This document shows positions 32,573 to 39,496 of a stretch of DNA of 64,000 nucleotides, piece by piece; position 1 is the stretch's first letter; every line of letters begins with the position of its first letter. Source of the DNA: Nonomuraea soli (GTDB lineage Bacteria; Actinomycetota; Actinomycetes; Streptosporangiales; Streptosporangiaceae); NCBI RefSeq assembly GCF_013761175.1, contig NZ_JACDUR010000002.1, positions 1,060,816-1,124,815 on the forward strand. The letters are read 5' to 3'. The position numbers were made by a program, and so were the translations under genes. Under the pieces are notes generated by a model. It was not told where the DNA came from, ran no database searches, and was given only the letters and a program-made list of their open reading frames with translations.

Positions 32573-34996
32573 ATGGCGATCCGTCAAGCTGTCAAGCTCG
32601 AACAGGCGAAAGTGACGATGCTCTACGGCCGCCTCGACGCGGCCCGCGACAAGGCTTCGCAGGCGCTGAAGACCGCCTACGCCGCGGGGTCGGAGATGAC
32701 GATCGCCCGGGAGCGCGTGGAGCGTGAGGCCATGGCCGCCGACCAGGCCAGACGCCTGGCGCAGCTGCACGCGGTCGAGAACGGCCTGGTCTTCGGCCGC
32801 ATCGATCTCGGCGAGGGCGAGAGCACGTACGTGGGGCGCATCGGGCTGCGCGACGACGATCACGAGTCGGTGCTCATCGACTGGCGCGCGCCGGCGGCCC
32901 GGCCGTTCTACGTGGCCACCCCCAGCGATCCGGGCGGGGTGGTGCGCCGGCGCCACATCCACACCCGCGAGCGCACGGTGGTGGGGCTCGACGACGAGGT
33001 GTTCGACCTGGAGGCGATGACCGACGGCGACCGCCGCACGCTGGTGGGGGAGGCGGCGCTGCTGGCGGCGCTGCGCAAGGGCCGCACGGGGCGCATGAGC
33101 GACGTGGTGGCCACCATCCAGAGCGAGCAGGACCGGGTGATCCGCGCGGGGCTGGCCGGCGCGCTGGTCGTGCAGGGCGGCCCCGGCACCGGCAAGACGG
33201 TCGCGGCGCTGCACCGGGCGGCCTACCTGCTCTACACCCACCGCGACACGCTGGAGCGGCGGGGCGTGCTGGTCGTGGGGCCCAACCCGATGTTCCTGCG
33301 CTACATCGGCCAGGTGCTGCCGTCGCTGGGGGAGACCCAGGTGGTGCTGGCCACGGTCGGGGAGCTGTTCCCGGGGGTGAAGGCGGTCGCGCGCGACGAG
33401 CCGGAGGTCTCGGTGGTCAAGGGTGACCTGCTCATGGCGGGGCTGGTGGAGGCGGCGGTCGCCGACCGTCAGCGGCTGCCGCAGGGCGATCATCTGGAGG
33501 TCGAGCTCGACGGCGAGGTGCTGCGGGTGCCGCGCGAGGTGGTGGCGCGCATCAGGGAGCGGGCGCGTGCCGTACGGCTGGCGCACAACATGGCGCGCAA
33601 GCTGTTCGTCACCGAGCTGCTGCGGGAGCTGGCGGCCGACCGGGCGCGGCAGTTCGACGACGCGACGGCGCTGACGAACTTCATGTCCGAGGCGCAGGCG
33701 GCCGCGTTCGAGCGTGAGCTGGCCGAGGAGTTGGCTCCGGCCGACGACGATGCCGAGCAGCGTGAGCGTGACCTGGCCGCCGACGCGCGTGACCTGTGGG
33801 AGCTGGCGCCGGTGCGGCGGGCGCTCGACGCGTTGTGGCCGGAGCTGACACCCGAGCAGCTGATCGGGGAGCTGCTGAGCGACGCCGAGGCCCTGGAGCG
33901 GCTGTCGCCGGAGGGGTTGCGCTGGTGGCATGTGCTGCGGGTGCCCGAGGCGGGTGGCGCCGACGGCTGGCCGCAGGATCGTGCGTTCACCGGTTCGGCC
34001 GCCGGCCGGGGCCGTGAGGGCTGGGGCCGGGACGACTGGGCGGCCTTCCCGTGGACGGTCGACGACGTGCCGCTGCTGGACGAGGCGGCGGAGCTGCTGG
34101 GCCAGGACGACTCCGCGCGGCGGCGCACCGAGCGGCGCGAGCAGGCCGAGCGGGCCGAGCGTGAGCTGTTCGCGCGCGAGGTCATGCAGGTGTCGGGCGT
34201 GGCGGACCTGGGTTATGAGGAGATGAGCGCCGGCATGCTGGCCGACCGCAACGACGGCGGCGGCGCGATGCTGAGCACGGCGGCGCGGGCGATGGCCGAC
34301 CGTACGTGGGCCTACGGTCACGTGATCGTCGACGAGGCGCAGGAGTTGTCGCCGATGGCGTGGCGCACGCTGATGCGCCGGGTTCCCGCCAAGTCGCTGA
34401 CGGTGGTGGGCGACATCGCGCAGACCGGTTCGGCCGCGGGCGCCTCGGCGTGGGGCCAGATGCTGGACCCGTATCTGGAGGGCCGCTGGCGCGAGGAGCG
34501 GCTGCTGGTCAACTACCGCACGCCGGTGGAGATCATGGATGTGGCGCGTGACGTGCTGCATCTGGTGGATCCGGCGCTGGAGCCGCCGGAGTCGGTGCGC
34601 AGCGGCGGCGACGCGCCGCGGGCGGTGCGCTGCGGTCTGGAGCAGTTGCCGCAGCTGGTGGCCGAGGAGGCGGCGGCGATCGGTGAGGGCCAGGTCGGTG
34701 TGGTGGTCTCCGACGGCGCCTACGAGGCGGTGGCCGAGCTGTTCCCTCAGGCCAGGGAGGTGGAGGGCCCGGTGGTGGTGCTGACCGTCACCGAGTCGAA
34801 GGGGCTGGAGTTCGACGCGGTGGTGGTCGTCGATCCGGAGGGCATTCTGGCGCAGCCGCAGGGTGCCAGAGACCTGTACGTGGCGGTGACGAGGGCCACG
34901 CGCCGGCTGGCGGTGGCGCACGGCGGGGCGCTGCCGGCCGTACTAGGAAATCTACAAAGTAAAGAAGACCGGCTGGTTGACCAGTCCGCTTTGTAG
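32573..34996 (+). CDS. HelD/HelR-type RNA-polymerase-associated helicase
   Basis: An 807-residue UvrD-like superfamily 1 ATPase of the HelD group. An N-terminal coiled coil (about 1-70) is the RNAP-channel arm. It is followed by YVGRIGLRDDDHESVLIDWRAPAARPFYVA, Walker A GGPGTGKT (202-209), HVIVDEAQELSPM, VVGDIAQTGS, the Arg-finger region LLVNYRTPVEIM, and VTESKGLEFDAVVVVDPE. Actinobacterial members free stalled RNAP, and HelR protects it from rifamycins. No rifamycin-associated element was recognised upstream. The ribosome site is AAGGAG. The last 12 or so codons (NLQSKEDRLVDQSAL) are encoded by the 16-bp repeat and its hairpin, so the native C-terminus seems replaced. Confidence 0.9.
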   Translation: MAIRQAVKLEQAKVTMLYGRLDAARDKASQALKTAYAAGSEMTIARERVEREAMAADQARRLAQLHAVENGLVFGRIDLGEGESTYVGRIGLRDDDHESVLIDWRAPAARPFYVATPSDPGGVVRRRHIHTRERTVVGLDDEVFDLEAMTDGDRRTLVGEAALLAALRKGRTGRMSDVVATIQSEQDRVIRAGLAGALVVQGGPGTGKTVAALHRAAYLLYTHRDTLERRGVLVVGPNPMFLRYIGQVLPSLGETQVVLATVGELFPGVKAVARDEPEVSVVKGDLLMAGLVEAAVADRQRLPQGDHLEVELDGEVLRVPREVVARIRERARAVRLAHNMARKLFVTELLRELAADRARQFDDATALTNFMSEAQAAAFERELAEELAPADDDAEQRERDLAADARDLWELAPVRRALDALWPELTPEQLIGELLSDAEALERLSPEGLRWWHVLRVPEAGGADGWPQDRAFTGSAAGRGREGWGRDDWAAFPWTVDDVPLLDEAAELLGQDDSARRRTERREQAERAERELFAREVMQVSGVADLGYEEMSAGMLADRNDGGGAMLSTAARAMADRTWAYGHVIVDEAQELSPMAWRTLMRRVPAKSLTVVGDIAQTGSAAGASAWGQMLDPYLEGRWREERLLVNYRTPVEIMDVARDVLHLVDPALEPPESVRSGGDAPRAVRCGLEQLPQLVAEEAAAIGEGQVGVVVSDGAYEAVAELFPQAREVEGPVVVLTVTESKGLEFDAVVVVDPEGILAQPQGARDLYVAVTRATRRLAVAHGGALPAVLGNLQSKEDRLVDQSAL
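34949..34996 (+). repeat. 16-bp AT-rich repeat, copy B, with hairpin
   Basis: AATCTACAAAGTAAAG (34949-34964) is identical to copies at 25878 and 38897. CTACAAAG (34952-34959) pairs with CTTTGTAG (34989-34996), whose last bases are the helicase stop codon. An inner stem CTGGT-TG-ACCAG lies between. It marks the left edge of the YcaO/MFS block. Confidence 0.85.
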
Positions 34997-35091
34997 TGTT
35001 TCCGTGAGGTTTCAACTACAAAATCGCCACTAGGGGGAGGGGCGCTGAGGAACCTCGGCCGGGCCCGCTGCTTCGTGCGCGGGCCCACCTG

Positions 35092-36294
35092 ATGCGGGCC
35101 GTCCTTCGGCGCAAGGACTTCAGGCTGGTCTGCTTCGGGATGGCGGTCAGCCTGCTGGGCGACGCCTCGCTGCTGCTGATCCCGGCCATCTTGGCCAAGA
35201 AGCTGACCGGCTCCAACAGCGCGGCCGGGCTGACGTTGTTCTTCTTCTCCCTGCCGCTGCTGTTCGCGCCGCTGTTCGGGGTGCTGATCGACCGGGTCGA
35301 CCGGCGGCGGCTGCTGGTGGTGACGTGTCTGGGCTCGGCGCTGGCGCTGCTGCCGCTGGCGGCGGTCTCGGCCGGCTCGTTCTGGCTGCTGTACGCGGTG
35401 TCGGCGGCGATGGGCTGCTCCTACACGGTGACCTTCGCAGCGCTGGGCGGCCTGCTGAAGGCGATGCTGCCCGAGGAACTGCTGGCGCAGGCCAACGCCT
35501 CGCTGCTGACGACCAGGCAGGGGCTGCGGCTGGTCGGGCCGCTGCTGGGGGTGGCGATCTACAGCGCGTTCGGCCTGGGCGCGGTGGTGGTGTTCGACAT
35601 GGTGACGTTCGGGGTGGCGGCGCTGGCGTTCGCGCTGATGCCGGCGGTGCCGTACGTGCGCCGCGGCGGGGGCGGGGTGAGCTGGCGGGAGGAGGTCGGC
35701 GCCGGGGTGCGCCTGTTACGGCTGGATCCGAAGTTGCGCCGGGCGGGCACGGCGCTGAGCGTGATGTTCGCCGTCGGCGGGGCGACCGAGTCGCTGATCT
35801 TCGCGGTGATCGAGGCGCTGGGACGCAGCCCGGAGTTCGCGGCGGTGACCTCCACGGCGATGGGGGTGGGGGCGATCGGCGGCGGGCTGGTGGCCGCGGC
35901 GGCGATCGGCCGGTGGGGTGAGCTGCCGGCGATCGGTGCGGGGGTCGGCCTGTACGGCGTGGCGATCGCGTTGTGGCTGGTGGCGGCGGAGGGGGTGATG
36001 GTGGCGACGATGGCGGCCTCGGGCGCCGGGGTGACGCTGACGAGCGTGGCGATGGCGACGTTGTTGCAGCGGCGCAGCCCCGAGGAGGTGGTGGGCCGGG
36101 TGGCCACCGCGTTCGACGCCGTCTCGGGTGGGGCGCAGCTGGTGGCGGTGGCGGCGGGGGCGTTGCTGGTGACGCTGGTCGACTACCGGGTGCTGCTGGT
36201 GACGGTGGCGGGGGTGTGCGCGCTGGCCGCCTGGCACGCCTTTTCAGGGGGTCCGCGAAGTTTACGGTCAGATGTTGACCTTTGTCGTGACTGA
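35092..36294 (+). CDS. MFS transporter of the YcaO cluster, first paralogue
   Basis: A 400-residue MFS_3-type transporter with about 12 hydrophobic segments. It begins RRKDFRLVCFGMAVSLLGDASLLLIPAILAK and has loop motif GVLIDRVDRRRLLVV. It is strikingly similar throughout to the MFS protein encoded at 37754 (shared LTGSNSAAGL, GATESLIFAVIEALGR, LLQRRSP). The two flank the peptide and YcaO genes. Likely role: export of the modified peptide (inference). A promoter and operator-like repeat for the peptide gene lie within its last codons. The final 15 residues (GGPRSLRSDVDLCRD) look non-homologous to the paralogue. Confidence 0.87.
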   Translation: MRAVLRRKDFRLVCFGMAVSLLGDASLLLIPAILAKKLTGSNSAAGLTLFFFSLPLLFAPLFGVLIDRVDRRRLLVVTCLGSALALLPLAAVSAGSFWLLYAVSAAMGCSYTVTFAALGGLLKAMLPEELLAQANASLLTTRQGLRLVGPLLGVAIYSAFGLGAVVVFDMVTFGVAALAFALMPAVPYVRRGGGGVSWREEVGAGVRLLRLDPKLRRAGTALSVMFAVGGATESLIFAVIEALGRSPEFAAVTSTAMGVGAIGGGLVAAAAIGRWGELPAIGAGVGLYGVAIALWLVAAEGVMVATMAASGAGVTLTSVAMATLLQRRSPEEVVGRVATAFDAVSGGAQLVAVAAGALLVTLVDYRVLLVTVAGVCALAAWHAFSGGPRSLRSDVDLCRD

Positions 36295-36303
36295 TGTTGT
36301 GGT
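36266..36303 (+). promoter_or_regulatory. promoter and inverted repeat for the peptide gene
   Basis: TTGACC (36275-36280) and TGTGGT (36298-36303) are separated by 17 bp. They resemble a sigma-70-type promoter ending 34 nt before the peptide ATG. GGTCA-n5-TGACC (36266-36280) overlaps the -35 and may be an operator. All of this lies within or just past the end of the first MFS gene. Confidence 0.5.
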
Positions 36304-36337
36304 GGAGATCGTCCAACCCCTCGAAAGGAGCACGTGC

Positions 36338-36478
36338 ATGGGCAACAGCAACTCCGACGGCGGTCTGCTGACCAAGCCGGGCAGCCGGCTGCTGGAGGAC
36401 GACTTCACGCTGACCCTGAGCGAGAAGACGCTGCTCGAGGCGACCTTCACCATCCGCTACGCGCCCGGCGCCCGCTAG
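36338..36478 (+). CDS. putative RiPP precursor peptide
   Basis: A 46-residue ORF beginning MGNSNSDGGLLTKPGSR and ending LLEATFTIRYAPGAR. GAAAGGAG lies 8 nt before the ATG and fixes the start; an upstream in-frame start at 36272 would span the promoter. The peptide is rich in Ser/Thr, with no Cys, no signal peptide and no transmembrane helix. It lies 3 nt upstream of a YcaO gene and between two transporter genes, the usual place of a precursor. If so, likely modifications are backbone (amidine) or Ser/Thr-derived azoline formation rather than thiazole. I know of no matching family, and precursor status is inference from context. Confidence 0.65.
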   Translation: MGNSNSDGGLLTKPGSRLLEDDFTLTLSEKTLLEATFTIRYAPGAR

Positions 36479-36481
36479 GCG

Positions 36482-37717
36482 ATGGGGGTTCGCGCCCGAA
36501 GGGAGCGCGCGGTCTCGACCGATGCCGCGCTGGAGGTCATCGAGCGGGTGCTGGCCGATGCGGGGCTGACGGCGACGTTCGTCTCCTCCGGGTCGGAGCG
36601 TTACCCCGTGCACCGCTGCTCGCTGCTCGACGGCCGTGGCGAGCTGGTGGCCGAGTCGCTGGGCAAGGGCGCCGGACGGCAGAGCCGGGCCAGCGCTCTC
36701 TTCGAGGCGTGGCAGCATCTGCTGCACGATCGGGGGCAGGCGGGCCTGCCGGAGGATCCGCGGGTGCGGGTGCTGCCGATCAAGCGGGTGGTGGATCAGG
36801 AGGCGTTGCGTGGCGAGCGTATGCTGGCGCGCCTGGCCGACGACTTCGCGCAGGTGAACGTGGCCTGTCTTCCCCTGTCGCCGCTGCGCGGCACTGGGGA
36901 GTTGTGGTTTCCGGCTTTCGCCCGCTCCCCCGCCTGCCGTGATCATCCGGTGCCCGGTGACGATCTGCGGGTGTACGCGCCGTATCTGCGTTACGCCTAC
37001 GACAACGGGACGGCGACCGGGCTGGACCGGGACGAGGCGGTGTTGCACGCGCTGCTGGAGGTGGTCGAGCGCGACTGCCTGTCGCACGCGCTGCTGCGCT
37101 GGTACCTCGACGACGGTTCGCCGCTGCGTGCCGTACCTCGTGACGGGTTGCCGCCGGATCTGCGGCAGCTGTTCGACGAGGTGGGTGAGCGGCTGGGTGC
37201 TCCTCCCCTGGTGGTGGAGATCACCTCGGATCTGGGGGTGCCGGCGTTCTGCGCGTTGCCGTCGCGGCCGGGTGGTGATCCGGGGGTGCTGGGTTCGGGC
37301 GCGTCGCTGAGTGCCGCCTACGCGGTGGAGCGGGCGCTGACGGAGCTGGCGCAGTCGGCGTTCAACATGGGGCTGGGGGTGGACCTGACGTTGGAGGCGC
37401 GGCTGGCGAGCCTGCGGGACTGGCCGTTGCTGGAGCGGTGCGCGCGAGTGGATCCGGGTCCGTTGCTGGAGCGGCTGCGGTTCGAGGCGTCGTGCGAGGT
37501 GGAGGTGGCGCCGGAGCGGCCGGTGGCGGGGCAGGTGGAGTTGCTGCTCGACGTGCTGGAGGCCGAGGGCATGCGGGCGTGGTGGTTCGAGTGGGGGCCG
37601 GCGCGGGCGCAGTGTCCGGTGCTGACGGTGGTGGTGCCCGGCATGGACCATTTCTCGATGGTGCACAGCGCGGTCCCGGTGCTGCCGACGGGACGGGCGT
37701 TCACGTTGCTGTCGTAG
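36482..37717 (+). CDS. standalone YcaO-domain enzyme
   Basis: A 411-residue YcaO-family protein. YcaO enzymes use ATP to activate peptide backbone amides, making azolines, thioamides or amidines. Visible ATP/Mg motifs are GKG (61-63), SxxxExxQ (Ser71, Glu75, Gln78; SALFEAWQ), YDNGTATG and the EVVERD helix (Glu193, Glu196, Arg197, Asp198) after Glu185. The C-terminus (PVLPTGRAFTLLS) lacks the PxPxP motif of azoline-forming YcaOs. No ThiF/E1-like, dehydrogenase or TfuA partner gene is adjacent. It starts 3 nt after the putative precursor. This suggests a minimal RiPP cluster, perhaps amidine-forming; the product is unknown. Confidence 0.85.
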   Translation: MGVRARRERAVSTDAALEVIERVLADAGLTATFVSSGSERYPVHRCSLLDGRGELVAESLGKGAGRQSRASALFEAWQHLLHDRGQAGLPEDPRVRVLPIKRVVDQEALRGERMLARLADDFAQVNVACLPLSPLRGTGELWFPAFARSPACRDHPVPGDDLRVYAPYLRYAYDNGTATGLDRDEAVLHALLEVVERDCLSHALLRWYLDDGSPLRAVPRDGLPPDLRQLFDEVGERLGAPPLVVEITSDLGVPAFCALPSRPGGDPGVLGSGASLSAAYAVERALTELAQSAFNMGLGVDLTLEARLASLRDWPLLERCARVDPGPLLERLRFEASCEVEVAPERPVAGQVELLLDVLEAEGMRAWWFEWGPARAQCPVLTVVVPGMDHFSMVHSAVPVLPTGRAFTLLS

Positions 37718-37753
37718 GGGCCCGTTGTGGAGGGCCGTGAGGGGGCTGGGTGG

Positions 37754-38944
37754 ATGGGTGTGCTGGCCAGGCGCGACTTCCGGTGGGTGTTCGCGGGCCT
37801 GGTGACCAGCATGCTGGGCGATGCGTCGCTGCTGCTGATGCCGGCGATCCTGGCCAAGACGCTGACGGGCTCCAACAGCGCGGCCGGGCTGGTGTTGTTG
37901 TTCTTCACCGTGCCGATGGTGTTCGCGCCGCTGCTGGGCGTGGTGATCGACCGGGTGGATCGGCGCCGGTTGCTGATCGTTTCGTGCCTGGTGTCGGCGG
38001 TGGCGGTCTCGCCGCTGGCGCTGGTGTCGGGGCGGTCGACGGCGTGGCTGGTGTATCCGGTGGCGACGGGGATGGGCCTGTCGTACACGGTGATCTTCTC
38101 GGCGTTGGCGGGGCTGCTGAAGGCCATGTTGCCGGCGGGGGAGCTGGCGGGGGCCAACGCGTTGCTGACCTCGTCGCGGCAGGGGTTGCGGTTGCTGGGC
38201 CCGCTGCTGGGCGTGGCGTTGTACGCGGGGGTGGGGTTGTGGTCGGTGGTGGTGTTCGACGTGCTGACGTTCGTGGTGGCGGCTGGGTGTTTCGCGATGC
38301 TCGCGCCGGTGCCGCGGCCGCCGCGCCGGGCGTGGGTGAGCCTGCGGGTGGAGGTGGGCGCCGGCGCCCGGCACCTGTGGCGTGAGCCGGTGCTGCGCGG
38401 GGCGATGGCGTGCTTGAGCCTGTTCTTCCTGGTGGCGGGGGCGACGGAGTCGCTGATCTTCGCGGTGATCGAGGCGCTGGGGCGCGGGCCGGAGTTCACC
38501 GCGTTCACCTCGGTGGCGCTGGGGGTGGGCGCGGTGGGGTGCGGGCTGGCGTCGGCGCGGCTGGTGGCCAGGTTCGGTGAGCCGGCGATGGTGGGTGCGG
38601 GGGTGTTCCTGTACGGCCTGGCGATCGGGTTGTGGCTGGTGCCGGCCGAGGCGGTGATGGTGGGGGCGATGGCGCTGGCGGGGGCGGGGCTGACGCTGAG
38701 CGGGGTGGCGATGCGGACGCTGCTGCAGCGGCGCAGTCCCGACGAGGTGATGGGGCGGGTCTCGACCGCCTATGACGCGGTGGCGGGGGCCGGGCAGCTG
38801 GTGTCGGTGGGTGCGGGGGCGTTGCTGGCGTTGTGGGTGGACTACCGGGTGCTGGTGGCGGCGGTGTCGGTGGTGTGCCTTCTCGCTCCCCTGATTAATC
38901 TACAAAGTAAAGCCGTTCGGTTGGTGAAAAATCACCCTTCCTAA
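37754..38944 (+). CDS. MFS transporter of the YcaO cluster, second paralogue
   Basis: A 396-residue MFS protein, paralogous to that at 35092 (GDASLLLMPAILAKTLTGSNSAAGL, GVVIDRVDRRRLLIV, GATESLIFAVIEALGR, LLQRRSPDEVMGRVSTAYDAVAG). ATG 37754 is chosen over GTG 37727 because it matches the paralogue's N-terminus and follows a G-rich ribosome site. The end is encoded by the third 16-bp repeat (INLQSKAVRLVKNHPS), so its C-terminal tail, like that of the helicase, comes from the repeat. It overlaps the convergent MarR gene by 4 bases. Confidence 0.87.
   Translation: MGVLARRDFRWVFAGLVTSMLGDASLLLMPAILAKTLTGSNSAAGLVLLFFTVPMVFAPLLGVVIDRVDRRRLLIVSCLVSAVAVSPLALVSGRSTAWLVYPVATGMGLSYTVIFSALAGLLKAMLPAGELAGANALLTSSRQGLRLLGPLLGVALYAGVGLWSVVVFDVLTFVVAAGCFAMLAPVPRPPRRAWVSLRVEVGAGARHLWREPVLRGAMACLSLFFLVAGATESLIFAVIEALGRGPEFTAFTSVALGVGAVGCGLASARLVARFGEPAMVGAGVFLYGLAIGLWLVPAEAVMVGAMALAGAGLTLSGVAMRTLLQRRSPDEVMGRVSTAYDAVAGAGQLVSVGAGALLALWVDYRVLVAAVSVVCLLAPLINLQSKAVRLVKNHPS
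38897..38912 (+). repeat. 16-bp AT-rich repeat, copy C
   Basis: AATCTACAAAGTAAAG, identical to copies at 25878 and 34949 and in the same orientation. It is followed by GGTGAAAAATCACC, a hairpin (38923-38936). It marks the right edge of the YcaO/MFS block and lies in the last codons of the second MFS gene. Read on the minus strand it follows the MarR gene and resembles a hairpin plus U-rich terminator. Confidence 0.85.
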
Positions 38945-39396
38945 CTGCCAAAATCGCCTTCGTCGAAGGCGGCCAGGATCTTCCCGGTGACGTGGTCGAG
39001 GGCGCGCAGGGTGTCGGTGTCGAGGCGTTCCATGATGCGCCGGTAGTGCTCCAGGCCGGCGTTGTTGATCTCTTCGAGCATGGCGCGGCCGGCTTCTGTC
39101 AGTTCGACGCGGCGTACGCGCCGGTCGCGCGGGTCCTCGTGGCGTTCGACGAGTTCCTGGGCGACGAGGCGGTCGACGATGCCGGTGACGGTGCCCAGGC
39201 TGACGCCGAGGCTGGCGGCGATGTCGCGGCCCGAGGCCGAGCCGGTGACGGCCAGGAACATCAGGACGTGCAGCTGGCGCATGGTCAGGTTGCTGGTGGC
39301 CAGGGGTGAACGGTGCCGGGCGAAGGCTCGTGCCAGGTGGCGCTGGGATTCCCCGATGCGTTTGATCAGCTCTTCGCGTTCGTCGCTCACTCTCAC
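38941..39396 (-). CDS. MarR-family regulator
   Basis: A 151-residue MarR regulator (LTMRQLHVLMFLAVTGSASGRDIAASLGVSLGTVTGIVDRLVAQELVERHEDPRDRRVRRVELTEAG). GTG 39396 or GTG 39390 may be the start. It is divergent from the RND exporter gene, with a perfect 8-8-8 inverted repeat between them that is the likely operator. By position it probably controls the RND gene. It could also affect the YcaO cluster, whose end it overlaps, but no copy of the 8-8-8 repeat was seen there. Confidence 0.92.
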   Translation of the reverse strand: MRVSDEREELIKRIGESQRHLARAFARHRSPLATSNLTMRQLHVLMFLAVTGSASGRDIAASLGVSLGTVTGIVDRLVAQELVERHEDPRDRRVRRVELTEAGRAMLEEINNAGLEHYRRIMERLDTDTLRALDHVTGKILAAFDEGDFGS

Positions 39397-39402
39397 CTCT
39401 CG

Positions 39403-39426
39403 CTTCCTGAGAAGGTTATCAGGAAG
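39403..39426. promoter_or_regulatory. MarR-type operator
   Basis: CTTCCTGA (39403-39410) and TCAGGAAG (39419-39426) form a perfect inverted repeat with an 8-bp spacer, just upstream of the marR start and 71 nt before the RND gene. TTAGGGT near 39463 may be the -10 of the RND gene. Confidence 0.7.
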
Positions 39427-39496
39427 CCCACGTCAGGCTAAATATTTGGGCAAGGCAAAGTGTTAGGGTGGGGCGAACTCTTGGAGGGGGTCCCGC

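Noticed and set aside
34949..35028. Integron attC site at the 3' end of the helicase gene
   Set aside because: The repeat lies at gene ends and has inverted arms, but the RYYYAAC/GTTRRRY core sites and an integrase are absent.
36272..36478. 68-residue version of the small peptide starting at 36272
   Set aside because: Its first codons span the probable promoter and lack a ribosome site, whereas ATG 36338 has GAAAGGAG at ideal distance.
36482..37717. Classification of the YcaO as a thiazole/oxazole heterocyclase with PxPxP terminus
   Set aside because: The C-terminus is PVLPTGRAFTLLS, without PxPxP; no E1-like partner gene is present and the putative substrate has no cysteine.
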